Below are positions 44,057-52,591 of a DNA stretch of 64,000 bases, piece by piece. This stretch comes from Streptomyces sp. ISL-36. GTDB lineage: Bacteria; Actinomycetota; Actinomycetes; Streptomycetales; Streptomycetaceae. The translations under genes and the position numbers were made by a program. The notes below the pieces were generated by a model. The model was not told the origin of the DNA. It did no database searches and saw only the letters and a program-made list of their open reading frames with translations. Every line of letters begins with the position of its first letter. Within the stretch, counting starts at the first letter, position 1. The DNA lies in the NCBI RefSeq assembly GCF_018614205.1, contig NZ_JAGGOS010000040.1, positions 1 through 64,000 of the forward strand. The letters are read 5' to 3'.

Positions 44057-45205
44057 TCACGGGGTCCGTTGCGATGTCTTCGGCCAGAGTCCGGGAACGG
44101 GGGTGAAGCGCACCCTCAGATCGCCGTCGACCAGCCCGGCGCCGGAGACGGTGCAGCGGCGCAGGGCGGGCGGCAGCGGCACGGCCCGCCGGAACGGGCC
44201 GGCCTCCAGGAGGAGTTCGTCCCCCCGGCGTACGAGGGAGAGCTCGCCCTTGACGGCGCCGGGGAGGGGCAGGTGCCAGACGAGGATGCCCTCCTCGGCA
44301 CGGCGGTCCTCGACGCTCCGGTCGGGCACGGCGGCCGGCGGGCCCACCTCGACGGCGAGCAGGTCGAGGTCCTCCGGGCCCCGGGGGGCGCGGCCGAGGT
44401 GCGGCAGCGCGTGGACGGTCCCGGTGTGCTCGGTACGGAGCCGCTCCAGGTGCTTGTGCTGCTCGGCGGTCAGTCCGGCGAACCAGGGGTCCGGAGAGTC
44501 GGCGGGGAGCAGCCGGTTGGCGATGACCAGGTCGAGGGCGAGGCCGTGGAGGGCGAGGCCGAGCCGGGCGGTGCACAGGGCGTCGACGGCCGCCGGGCCG
44601 GGTTCGACGACGAGCCGGACGGTGGTGGCCGGGGCGTCGACGACGGCCTGGACGGCGGCGAGCTCGGCCTCCCATCGGCCGGTCGTCCCGTACAGCCACT
44701 GCGCGGGCATGGGGACCCCGGCCAGCTGGGCGAGCATCGGGCGCAGGGCGCGGGCGGCCTGCCGTTCGGGCGGCAGGAGGCGGCGCAGGTAGCGGCGGAG
44801 CTGGGCGGGCAGGGCGAGGACGGCGAGGGCCTCGTCGAGCGGCGGCATGTCGACGACGACCAGGTCCCGGTCGCCGGCGGCGGCGTCGCGCAGGGCGCGG
44901 AGCAGGGCGAACTGTCTGCTGCCGGGGAGCTCGGTCAGTTCGGCGTCCTCCAGCGGGGCGGCGCCCAGGAGGTCGAGGGCGGCGCCGGAGCGGGCCTGGA
45001 GGGCGAGGAACTCGCGGCGGAAGTCGGCGCCGGGGTCGGGGCGGAGGATCCGGAGACCCTTGTCCCCGTCCGCCCCGAGGGCCGTGTCGGCCTCGGCCGA
45101 GACCAGAAGCACCTGGCGCCCGGCCCGCGCCTCGGCGAGGGCGGTGGCCGCGGCGACGGTGGTGCGTCCGGCGCCGCCGGGGCCGGTCACCAGGATGATC
45201 CTCAT
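44057..45205 (-). CDS. ArsA/Get3-like ATPase with altered P-loop
   Basis: 382 residues. The P-loop reads GPGGAGRTT, whereas canonical ArsA/Get3 have GKGGVGKTT: both lysines (the signature Lys and the Walker Lys) are missing, with Pro and Arg in place. The rest follows the deviant-Walker family (VLLVSAEADTALGA, LVVVDMPPLDEALAVLALPA, LVIANRLLP). ATPase activity is therefore uncertain. ATG 45205; a TAACGT hexamer ends 8 nt upstream, suggesting a leaderless mRNA. No arsenic or tail-anchor genes are nearby; the partners are the DUF5304 and SRPBCC genes. Confidence 0.82.
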   Translation of the reverse strand: MRIILVTGPGGAGRTTVAAATALAEARAGRQVLLVSAEADTALGADGDKGLRILRPDPGADFRREFLALQARSGAALDLLGAAPLEDAELTELPGSRQFALLRALRDAAAGDRDLVVVDMPPLDEALAVLALPAQLRRYLRRLLPPERQAARALRPMLAQLAGVPMPAQWLYGTTGRWEAELAAVQAVVDAPATTVRLVVEPGPAAVDALCTARLGLALHGLALDLVIANRLLPADSPDPWFAGLTAEQHKHLERLRTEHTGTVHALPHLGRAPRGPEDLDLLAVEVGPPAAVPDRSVEDRRAEEGILVWHLPLPGAVKGELSLVRRGDELLLEAGPFRRAVPLPPALRRCTVSGAGLVDGDLRVRFTPVPGLWPKTSQRTP

Positions 45206-45275
45206 GTCGGGGAACGTTACCGGTGCCGTACGGGCCGGGCCCTGGAGCCCTGCCCGCCCCGCACGCCGCGAGGAC

Positions 45276-45716
45276 CTACGCCCCCGACTCCACGCGCTTC
45301 TTCAGGCCCGCCAGCGCGCGGTCGATGATGACCTTCTCGGCCTTGCGCTTGATCATGCCCAGCATGGGGATCTTGACGTCGACCGTCAGCTGGTACGTCA
45401 CCTCGGTGCGGTCGCCGCCCGCCGGGGTCAGACGGTAGGAGCCGTCCAGCGCGCGCAGCATCTGGGACTTGACCAGCGTCCAGGAGACCTCGTTGTCGCC
45501 GGTCCAGGTGTACGCGAGGGTGTGGTCGTCCTTGATGGCGCCCGCGTCGAGCAGCAGCCGGACCTTCTCCGCGCGGCCGGCCGCGTCCGTCGCCAGGACC
45601 TCGGCCTCCTTCACCTCGCCCGTCCACTCCGGGTAGCGGGCGAAGTCGGCGATCACACCCATGACGTCGGCCGGCGCCGCCTCGATGGTGATGCTCGAGC
45701 TGGTGTGTTCGGCCAT
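45276..45716 (-). CDS. SRPBCC (START-like) family protein
   Basis: 146 residues with the polyketide-cyclase/SRPBCC pattern: SSITIEAAPADVMGVIADFA, YPEWTGEVKEAEVL, VSWTLVKSQMLRALDGSYRL, TEVTYQLTVDVKIPMLGMIK and a C-terminal helix (KVIIDRALAGLKKRVESG). The fold encloses a hydrophobic ligand cavity. No polyketide genes are nearby, so the ligand is unknown. GGAGGAG lies 8 nt before ATG 45716. It sits 70 nt upstream of the ArsA-like gene in the same direction. Confidence 0.88.
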   Translation of the reverse strand: MAEHTSSSITIEAAPADVMGVIADFARYPEWTGEVKEAEVLATDAAGRAEKVRLLLDAGAIKDDHTLAYTWTGDNEVSWTLVKSQMLRALDGSYRLTPAGGDRTEVTYQLTVDVKIPMLGMIKRKAEKVIIDRALAGLKKRVESGA

Positions 45717-45813
45717 CGCGGTGGCTCCTCCACTGTGCGGTCCGGCGGAAGTCGAAGGGCACGAACGTGCCGACCCGAAGGCTATCGCGCCCCCGGGGGC
45801 CGCCCCGCACCGC

Positions 45814-46581
45814 TCACCACTCCAGCGCCCAGGGCCGCCCCGTCGACGCGAAGTGCCCCACGTTGACGCACTCGGTCGCGGCGACGCGCATCCGCCGCGC
45901 CAGGGGCTGGTGGACATGGCCGAAGAGCGCGTACCGCGGCCGGGTGCGCCGGATCGCGTCGAGCAGGGCCCGGCTGCCGCGCTCGAAGCGCCGTGCCACC
46001 GTGTCGTAGGTCAGCTCCGGCACGTCGGGCGGGATGTGGCTGCACAGCACGTCGACCTCGCCGAGCGCCTCGACCTTCGCGGCGTACTCCTCGTCGGAGA
46101 TCTCGTACGGAGTCCGCATGGGCGTGCGCAGGCCGCCGCCCACGAAGCCGAAGACGCGGCCCCCGATCTCGATCCGCTCCCCGTCGAGGACGGTGGTGCC
46201 CGGCCCGGCGTACTCCGGCCAGAGGCTGGGGATGTCGACGTTCCCGTAGGTGGCGTAGGTGGGGGTCGGGAAGGCCGCGAAGAGCTCCTGGTACTGGCGC
46301 CGTACGGCGGACTCGATGGCCGTGTCCCGGTCGACCTCCAGCTCGGACCAGAGCCGTCGGCCCAGCTCGCGGGCGTCGTCGAAGCGGCGGGCGGTGCGCA
46401 GTTCGACGATGAGGTCGGCGTTCTCGACGCCGAAGAGGTCGGGGAAGATGCCTCGGCTGTGGTCGGCGTAGTCGAGGAAGAGCACCAGGTCACCCAGGCA
46501 GATGAGGGCGTCCGCACCTTGCCCCGCCTTGGCGAGGGCGCCGGTGTTGCCGTGCACGTCGCTGACCACGTTGATCCTCAT
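45814..46581 (-). CDS. Calcineurin-like metallophosphoesterase
   Basis: 255 residues. The metal motifs are in order: SDVHGN at 7-12, CLGDLVLF near 28-35, YATYGNVDIP, CSHIPPDV and FGHVHQPLARR. Substrate unknown. TAGGCT (46594-46589) ends 7 nt before ATG 46581, a leaderless start. The leftward SRPBCC gene follows after about 97 nt. Divergent from the acyl-CoA ligase gene. Confidence 0.9.
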   Translation of the reverse strand: MRINVVSDVHGNTGALAKAGQGADALICLGDLVLFLDYADHSRGIFPDLFGVENADLIVELRTARRFDDARELGRRLWSELEVDRDTAIESAVRRQYQELFAAFPTPTYATYGNVDIPSLWPEYAGPGTTVLDGERIEIGGRVFGFVGGGLRTPMRTPYEISDEEYAAKVEALGEVDVLCSHIPPDVPELTYDTVARRFERGSRALLDAIRRTRPRYALFGHVHQPLARRMRVAATECVNVGHFASTGRPWALEW

Positions 46582-46704
46582 GCGGCTCAGCCTAGGGCGT
46601 CGGACCTGCGGTTACTTCCGAGTCCGTGAAGCTGTGGATTACTGTGCGCGAAGCACCGCCATGCGTGTGTGACGCACCGAACATCTGACCAGGACCCCCT
46701 ATCG

Positions 46705-46730
46705 GGAACCGAGTACTGGTGGGTAACGTC
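46705..46730 (+). promoter_or_regulatory. ECF-sigma-type promoter upstream of the acyl-CoA ligase gene
   Basis: GGAAC (46705-46709) and CGTC (46727-46730) are 17 nt apart, the consensus arrangement for ECF sigma factors of the SigE group (GGAAC-N16/17-CGTY). Transcription would begin about 100 nt before the start codon. A housekeeping-type alternative is TAACGT at 46724-46729. Confidence 0.45.
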
Positions 46731-46837
46731 CGGGCAGTCCAGTCGTGCTCACCCCCACTGAGCACCTGCCCGATCTTGGACCGCACCGGTGCATCACACA
46801 GAGCCGTGGCGCCGGCGCCCGATGAGGAGCAGCAGTC

Positions 46838-48634
46838 TTGCGCGAGTTCAGCCTTCCGGCCCTGTACGAGGTCCCCACGGACGGCAATCTGACGGATCTC
46901 ATCCGCCGTAACGCGTCTCAGCACCCAGATGTCGCCGTGATGGGGCGCAAGGTGGCCGGCGTCTGGACGGACGTCACCGCCCAGCAGTTCCTCGCCGAGG
47001 TCCGCGGGGTCGCGAAGGGGCTGATCGCCGCCGGTGTCGAGCCGGGAGACCGGGTGGCGCTGCTGTCGCGGACCCGTTACGAGTGGGTGCTCCTCGACTT
47101 CGCGATCTGGAGCGCGGGCGCGGTCACCGTGCCGGTGTACGAGACGAGCTCGCCGGAGCAGATCCAGTGGATCCTCGGCGACTCGGGCGCCTCGCTCGTC
47201 CTCGTCGAGTCGGCGGCGCACCAGGAGTCGGTGGAGTCGGTCCGGGCGAACCTGCCGGAGCTCAAGGGCGTCTGGCAGATCGAGGCCGACGCGGTCGCCC
47301 GGCTGACCGCGACCGGCGCGGACGTCTCCGACGAGCTGCTGGACGAGCGGATGTCGTCGGCGCACGCGGACGACCCGGCGACGATCGTCTACACCTCCGG
47401 CACCACCGGCCGCCCCAAGGGCTGTGTGCTGACGCACCGGGCGTTCTTCGCCGAGTGCGGCAACGTCGTGGAACGCCTCAAGCCGCTGTTCCGTACGGGC
47501 GAGTGCTCGGTCCTGCTCTTCCTGCCCGCCGCCCATGTCTTCGGCCGGCTGGTCGAGGTCGCCTCCGTGATGGCGCCGATCAAGCTCGGCTGTGTGCCGG
47601 ACATCAAGAACCTCACCGATGAGCTGGCCTCTTTCCGGCCGACGCTGATCCTCGGTGTGCCGCGCGTCTTCGAGAAGGTCTACAACTCGGCGCGGGCGAA
47701 GGCGCAGGCGGACGGCAAGGGCAAGATCTTCGACAAGGCGGCGCACACGGCGATCGCGTACAGCCGGGCGATCGGCAGCCCGCAGGGCCCGTCCCTGGGG
47801 CTGAGGATCAAGCACAAGGTCTTCGACAAGCTGGTCTTCTCCAAGCTGCGCGCGGTCCTGGGCGGGCGCGGCGAGTACGCGATCTCGGGCGGCGCGCCGC
47901 TGGGCGAGCGACTGGGCCACTTCTTCCGCGGCATCGGCTTCACGGTGCTCGAGGGGTACGGCCTGACGGAGTCCTGCGCGGCGACGGCGTTCAACCCGTG
48001 GGACCGGCAGAAGATCGGCACGGTCGGGCAGCCGCTGCCGGGCTCGGTGGTGCGGATCGCCGACGACGGCGAGGTACTGCTGCACGGCGAGCACATCTTC
48101 ACCGGTTACTGGAAGAACGAGACCGCGACGGCGGAGGCGCTGGCCGACGGCTGGTTCCACACCGGTGACATCGGCACGCTGGACGAGGACGGCTACCTCG
48201 CGATCACCGGCCGGAAGAAGGAGATCCTGGTGACGGCCGGCGGCAAGAACGTCGCCCCGGCGGTCATCGAGGACCGGATCCGGGCGCACGCGCTGGTCGC
48301 GGAGTGCATGGTGGTGGGCGACGGTCGGCCGTTCGTCGGCGCGCTGGTCACCCTGGACGAGGAGTTCCTGGGCCGCTGGGCCGCGGAGCACGGCAAGCCG
48401 GCGGGCTCGACGGCGGCGTCGCTGCGCGAGGACTCGGAGCTGCTCGCCGAGGTGCAGCGGGCGGTGGACGACGGCAACGCGGCGGTGTCCAAGGCGGAGT
48501 CGGTACGGAAGTTCCGGATCCTGAACTCCCAGTTCACCGAGGAGGCCGGCCACATCACGCCCTCGCTGAAGCTCAAGCGCAATGTGGTGGCGAAGGACTT
48601 CGCGGACGAGATCGAGGCGATCTACCGGGGCTGA
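46838..48634 (+). CDS. Long-chain acyl-CoA synthetase (AMP-dependent, FadD type)
   Basis: 598 residues; activates fatty acids through an acyl-AMP. ATP motif YTSGTTGRPKG near 180-190, LFLPAAHVFGR, linker and acceptor motif EGYGLTESCAATAFN, PGSVVRIADDGE, DGWFHTGDIG and ITGRKKEILVTAGGKNVAP. This matches the bacterial FadD15-like long-chain group. TTG 46838 is preceded by GAGGAG with about 9 nt spacing. Monocistronic, ending in a strong bidirectional terminator. Confidence 0.94.
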   Translation: MREFSLPALYEVPTDGNLTDLIRRNASQHPDVAVMGRKVAGVWTDVTAQQFLAEVRGVAKGLIAAGVEPGDRVALLSRTRYEWVLLDFAIWSAGAVTVPVYETSSPEQIQWILGDSGASLVLVESAAHQESVESVRANLPELKGVWQIEADAVARLTATGADVSDELLDERMSSAHADDPATIVYTSGTTGRPKGCVLTHRAFFAECGNVVERLKPLFRTGECSVLLFLPAAHVFGRLVEVASVMAPIKLGCVPDIKNLTDELASFRPTLILGVPRVFEKVYNSARAKAQADGKGKIFDKAAHTAIAYSRAIGSPQGPSLGLRIKHKVFDKLVFSKLRAVLGGRGEYAISGGAPLGERLGHFFRGIGFTVLEGYGLTESCAATAFNPWDRQKIGTVGQPLPGSVVRIADDGEVLLHGEHIFTGYWKNETATAEALADGWFHTGDIGTLDEDGYLAITGRKKEILVTAGGKNVAPAVIEDRIRAHALVAECMVVGDGRPFVGALVTLDEEFLGRWAAEHGKPAGSTAASLREDSELLAEVQRAVDDGNAAVSKAESVRKFRILNSQFTEEAGHITPSLKLKRNVVAKDFADEIEAIYRG

Positions 48635-48644
48635 CCCGAACGCG

Positions 48645-48692
48645 GGACGCCCCCCGGCCCACCCCATGACGGGGTGGGACCGGGGGGCGTCC
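48645..48692. terminator. Bidirectional terminator between convergent genes
   Basis: A roughly 21-bp stem, GGACGCCCCCCGGCCCACCCC (arm 48645-48665) with the complementary arm ending at 48692, one bulged A and a 5-nt loop. It separates the acyl-CoA ligase and the leftward glycosyltransferase gene. Confidence 0.87.
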
Positions 48693-48713
48693 TGCGTGCG
48701 GGCTCCATGCGGG

Positions 48714-49856
48714 CTACAGGAGTTCCCTGAGGCGCTCGGCGAGCAGGTCCCAGCGCCAGCGCTCCTCGACCCAGGCCCGGCCCCGCTCGCCCATGCGTCG
48801 GCGGAGCTCGGGGTCGAGGAGCAGGGTCGCGATCCGGTCCGCCGAGTCCTCGGGGACTCCGCCGCGCACGACCCAGCCCGTCTCGCCGTCCAGGACCGCG
48901 TCCGGTGCGCCGCCCGAGTCGCCGGCGACGACCGGGAGCCCGGTGGCCGAGGCCTCCAGGTAGACGATGCCGAGGCCCTCGACGTCGAGGCCGCCCCGGC
49001 GCGTGCGGCAGGGCATGGCGAAGACGTCTCCGGCGCCGTAGTGGGCCGGCAGTTCCTCCCACGGCACCGCGCCCGTGAAACGTACGGATTCGGCCACTCC
49101 GGTCGTCGCCGCCAGGCGCCGCAGGTCCTTCTCGTAGGGGCCGCCCCCGACGATCAGCAGCACCGCGTCCGGGACCCGCCGCAGGATCGCCGGCATGGCG
49201 CGGATCAGGGTGTCCTGGCCCTTGCGGGGGACGAGCCGGGAGACGCACACGACCACGGGCCGGTCGCTCAGCCCGAGCCGTTCGCGTACCGCCTCGCCGC
49301 CCGATCCCGGGTGGAAGGTCTTCTCGTCCACGCCCGGCGGGAGCTGTGTCATCCGCCCCGCCGCGGCCGGTGTCAGCGCGGCCGCGATCCGCGAGCGCGT
49401 GTACTCGCCGAGGTACGTGAGGGTGTCCGTACCCTCGCCGATCCGCCGCAACAGCTGCCGGGAGGCGGGCAGTTGCGCCCAGCCCGCCTCATGGCCGTGC
49501 GTGGTCGCCACCAGGCGCCGCGCCCCGGCCGCGCGCAGTGCGGGCGCCATCAGGCCGAGTGGCGCCGCCGCCCCGAACCAGACCGACTCGCAGCCGTGCT
49601 CGCGGAGCAGCCCGGCCGCCCGCGCGGTGACCCGAGGAGTCGGCAGCAGCATGGTCGTGCGGTCGCGCACGACCGCGAAGGGCTGCTCCGCGTCGAACGC
49701 GGCGGTCGCCTCGATCCCCTCCCGGCCGCGCTTCCAGGTGGAGGCGTAGACGACGATCCGGTCGGGGTCCAGGCGCAGCGCCATGTTGTGCAGGAACGCC
49801 TGGATTCCGCCGGGACGTGGCGGGAAGTCGTTGGTTACGATCAGGGTCTTGTGCAT
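48714..49856 (-). CDS. GT4 glycosyltransferase, PimB-like mannosyltransferase
   Basis: 380 residues. GT-B fold: LIVTNDFPPRPGGIQAFLHN near the N-terminus, THGHEAGWAQLP, VCVSRLVPRKGQDTLIRAMP and the retaining E-x7-E segment EGLGIVYLEASATGLPVVAG. These follow mycobacterial PimB', the GDP-mannose-dependent second mannosyltransferase of phosphatidylinositol mannosides. Substrate is inferred. ATG 49856 lies 8 nt downstream of TAGATT (leaderless). Divergent from a GT87 gene that may work on the same pathway. Confidence 0.88.
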   Translation of the reverse strand: MHKTLIVTNDFPPRPGGIQAFLHNMALRLDPDRIVVYASTWKRGREGIEATAAFDAEQPFAVVRDRTTMLLPTPRVTARAAGLLREHGCESVWFGAAAPLGLMAPALRAAGARRLVATTHGHEAGWAQLPASRQLLRRIGEGTDTLTYLGEYTRSRIAAALTPAAAGRMTQLPPGVDEKTFHPGSGGEAVRERLGLSDRPVVVCVSRLVPRKGQDTLIRAMPAILRRVPDAVLLIVGGGPYEKDLRRLAATTGVAESVRFTGAVPWEELPAHYGAGDVFAMPCRTRRGGLDVEGLGIVYLEASATGLPVVAGDSGGAPDAVLDGETGWVVRGGVPEDSADRIATLLLDPELRRRMGERGRAWVEERWRWDLLAERLRELL

Positions 49857-49950
49857 CGTCGCCGAATCTACGTGACCGCACCCCCCGCCCGGCAACACCA
49901 CCCTCCGCGGACGACGGGCCGACGGACCGACAGAGATGGACGAGGTAGGA

Positions 49951-51213
49951 ATGACGGGCGTACTGGGTACGGCTGCCGAGCACGCGAGGCGAAATCCGCT
50001 CCTTCTGTGGGGCCTCACCCGGATCGTGCTCCTGCTGTGTGTCTTCAAGGTCGTCACCATCCCCGGCCCCGATGTCACGAGTGACATCGAGCAGATCTAC
50101 CAGGGCTGGTTCGAGGTCCTGAAGACCGGCACGTATCCGCTGGACGACGTGACCTGGCAGTACCCGCCGGTCGCCGCGCTGGCGGTCCTCGCCCCGGCCC
50201 TGCTGCCGTTCCTCGGTTACTCCGCGGCCTTCTTCGTCCTCTCCTTCCTGTGCGACGCGCTCGTCTTCGGGCTGCTGCGGTACGCGGGCAAGCGCCCGGG
50301 GCGTTCGTCTCGCGGTGCCTGGATCTGGATCGCGGGTGTGCCGCTGCTGGGGCCGACCGCGTACGCCCGGTACGACCTGATGGTCACCGCGGTCGCCGTG
50401 GCCGCCCTGCTGGCCGGTCTGAGCCGCCCGCGCGCGCTCGGCGCCCTGGCCGGGTTCGGCGCGATGCTGAAGGTCTGGCCGGTGCTGCTGCTCGCGGGCA
50501 CGGCGCGCGGGCGCGCCACCTTCCGCTCCTGGTCGACGGCGGCCGGCGCGGCCGCCGGGCTGCTCCTGCTGTGCACGATCGCGGCGCCGGGGGCACTGGC
50601 CTTCCTCGGCTTCCAGCGCGACCGGGGCACCGAGGTCGAGTCGCTGGGCGCGCTGGTCTTCCATGTGGCCCGGCACTTCGGCTGGCAGGGCGAGGTGCGG
50701 ATGAACTACGGGTCGATCGAGTTCCTCGGCCCGTACGTCTCCACCGTGTCCACCGCGGCGATGGCTCTGACCCTGGCCGCCTTCGGCTGGCTGCTGCTGT
50801 GGCGGATCCGGGCCCGCGTCTTCTCGAAGACGACGCCGGCGGACGCGGCGTTCGTGGCGGTGCTGCTGTTCACCACCACGAGCCGGGTGATCAGCCCCCA
50901 GTACATGATCTGGCTGGTCGGTCTGGCCGCCGTGTGTCTCGCCTACCGGGCGAGCCCGATGCGCCGGCCGGCCCACCTCGTGGTGTGGGCGACGGCGGTG
51001 ACGCAGTTCGAGTTCCCGGTGTGGTTCTCGCATGTGACGGACAGCGATCCGCTCGGCATCGCGCTGCTGCTCGTCAGGAACGGTCTGCTGGTGGCCGCTT
51101 CGATCTCCGCCTGCCGTGCCCTGTGGCAGCGGACGGTGACGGAGCCGCGGTCGGCGGCGGCCGCGGTGGTGCCGGTTCAGCCGGAGCGTGCGAGGAGTCT
51201 GCCGGTCGTCTGA
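49951..51213 (+). CDS. GT87-family polytopic mannosyltransferase
   Basis: 420 residues with about ten membrane helices. DVTSDIEQIYQGWFEVLKTG with the catalytic Asp-containing first loop, WQYPPVAAL and ISPQYMIWLVGLAAV match the DUF2029/GT87 group, which uses polyprenyl-phosphate mannose for lipid glycan extension. ATG 49951 follows GAGGTAGGA; ATG 49936 is an alternative. The 3' end overlaps the convergent MATE gene by 37 nt. Confidence 0.88.
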   Translation: MTGVLGTAAEHARRNPLLLWGLTRIVLLLCVFKVVTIPGPDVTSDIEQIYQGWFEVLKTGTYPLDDVTWQYPPVAALAVLAPALLPFLGYSAAFFVLSFLCDALVFGLLRYAGKRPGRSSRGAWIWIAGVPLLGPTAYARYDLMVTAVAVAALLAGLSRPRALGALAGFGAMLKVWPVLLLAGTARGRATFRSWSTAAGAAAGLLLLCTIAAPGALAFLGFQRDRGTEVESLGALVFHVARHFGWQGEVRMNYGSIEFLGPYVSTVSTAAMALTLAAFGWLLLWRIRARVFSKTTPADAAFVAVLLFTTTSRVISPQYMIWLVGLAAVCLAYRASPMRRPAHLVVWATAVTQFEFPVWFSHVTDSDPLGIALLLVRNGLLVAASISACRALWQRTVTEPRSAAAAVVPVQPERARSLPVV

Positions 51214-52496
51214 GCGCCGGGCGTGCGGCGGTGCAGCAGGCCCAGGGCCGCGCACTGCCCCGCCATGGCGAGGCCCATGGCCAGGCAGATCCCGGGCAGT
51301 CCCAGGCCGGAGAAGGCGTGGGCGAGCGGGAGCTGGGCCAGGACGCCGACGACGGTGATCCTGGCGAGCCGCGGGCTGCCGCCGCTGCCCTCGAACACCC
51401 CGGCGAGGGCGATGAATCCGGCCATCAGCACCAGATAGGGCCCCAGGCAGCGCAGGTAGAGGGCTCCGGCGGCGGCCACGTCCGGGGCCGCGCCGAAGCC
51501 GCGCATGACGAGGTCGGCGGTGCACAGCAGCAGGCCGGCGGCGACCGCGCCGAGGGCTCCCCCGAGGAGCAGCGCCTGCCGGCCGACGGCCCGGCGTTCG
51601 TCGTGGCCCGCCCCGAGCAGATGGGCGGTGTGGATGGCGGCGGCCTGGCGCACGGCGTAGAACGCCATGGTCGCGACGTACATGGCCTTGGTGGCGATGC
51701 CGTAGGCGGCGACCTGGGTCACGCCGAGCCGGGCCACCACGGCGACGAGGGCGAGGGCCCCGGCCATCCGGACGACGAAGTCGACGGACATGGGCAGTCC
51801 GGTGGCCGCGGTGCGGCGCAGGGCGGTGAGCGTCCCCTCGGCGGGACGCGCGGTGCGGGCGGCCCGGAGCAGCGGATCGCGGCGCAGCGCGAGCAGTCCG
51901 GCGGCGAGGGCGACGGTACGGCCGACGACGGTGGCGAGGGCGGCGCCCTCCACCCCCCGGGCGTGGATGAGCAGCGGGTCCAGGACCAGGATCAGGCCGT
52001 TGGCGAGGAAGGCGAGGCGCATGGGGGTGCGGGTGTCGCCCGCCCCCTTGAGGACGCCGTCGACGACGGTGGTGGCGAAGAAGACGGCCGTGCCCGGGAG
52101 CGAGATCGCGAAGTAGGCGGTGGCGAGGGCGACGGCGGGGGTGTCCGCGGCGCCGAGCACGAGCCGGGCGAGGGGTTCGCGCAGCAGGTAGCCGCCGATC
52201 GCGACGGGCGGGACGAGCAGGGCGCAGAGCGCCCGGCCGCCGCGGACGGCCGCGCGTACGGCGCCGGGGTCCTCGGCGCCGCGGGCGCGGGCGACGAGGA
52301 CGGTGGTTCCGGAGGCGGCCATGAGGACGATGCCGAGGAGCAGGTTCTCGACGTTGGTGGCGACGGCGACGGCGGCGACGGCGGCCCCGCCGAGGCGCCC
52401 GACCCAGATCATGTTGATGATCCCGGCGGCGACCGAGGCGAGCAGTTCGCAGTAGACCGGGTACGCGAGCCGGATCAGTGGTCGTCGGTGTGTCAT
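51177..52496 (-). CDS. MATE-family multidrug efflux transporter
   Basis: 439 residues, about 12 membrane helices in two MatE halves (PVYCELLASVAAGIINMIWV; TAATGLPMSVDFVVRMAGAL). AYFAISLPGTAVFFATTVVD and VDGVLKGAGDTRTPM are characteristic. Exports drugs or cations by Na+/H+ antiport. ATG 52496. It is divergent from a PadR regulator with two palindromes between them, so its expression is likely repressed by that regulator. Confidence 0.92.
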   Translation of the reverse strand: MTHRRPLIRLAYPVYCELLASVAAGIINMIWVGRLGGAAVAAVAVATNVENLLLGIVLMAASGTTVLVARARGAEDPGAVRAAVRGGRALCALLVPPVAIGGYLLREPLARLVLGAADTPAVALATAYFAISLPGTAVFFATTVVDGVLKGAGDTRTPMRLAFLANGLILVLDPLLIHARGVEGAALATVVGRTVALAAGLLALRRDPLLRAARTARPAEGTLTALRRTAATGLPMSVDFVVRMAGALALVAVVARLGVTQVAAYGIATKAMYVATMAFYAVRQAAAIHTAHLLGAGHDERRAVGRQALLLGGALGAVAAGLLLCTADLVMRGFGAAPDVAAAGALYLRCLGPYLVLMAGFIALAGVFEGSGGSPRLARITVVGVLAQLPLAHAFSGLGLPGICLAMGLAMAGQCAALGLLHRRTPGAQTTGRLLARSG

Positions 52497-52516
52497 GGCA
52501 GCCCCCTCGAACGAGA

Positions 52517-52552
52517 TACCTCGATTCGAGGCACCTCGAAAAGAGGTAGCAT
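52517..52552. promoter_or_regulatory. Double palindrome operator between MATE and PadR genes
   Basis: CCTCGATTCGAGG (52519-52531) and CCTCGAAAAGAGG (52534-52546) stand in tandem inside the larger repeat TACCTC...GAGGTA (52517-52548). TAGCAT (52547-52552) is a -10 candidate for padR. Typical of PadR operators in divergent promoters. Confidence 0.65.
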
Positions 52553-52591
52553 GTCGAGCGGGTCCGGGACAAGCGAGAGAGAGGGGGCAGC

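Noticed and set aside
46714..46727. TACTGGTGGGTAAC as a fatty-acid regulator palindrome
   Set aside because: The two halves match poorly as an inverted repeat, so I only report the ECF-type promoter that overlaps it.
49489..52572. Long antisense frame spanning three genes
   Set aside because: It crosses the GT and MATE genes, which are well supported on other frames. Its product is an Arg-rich shadow.
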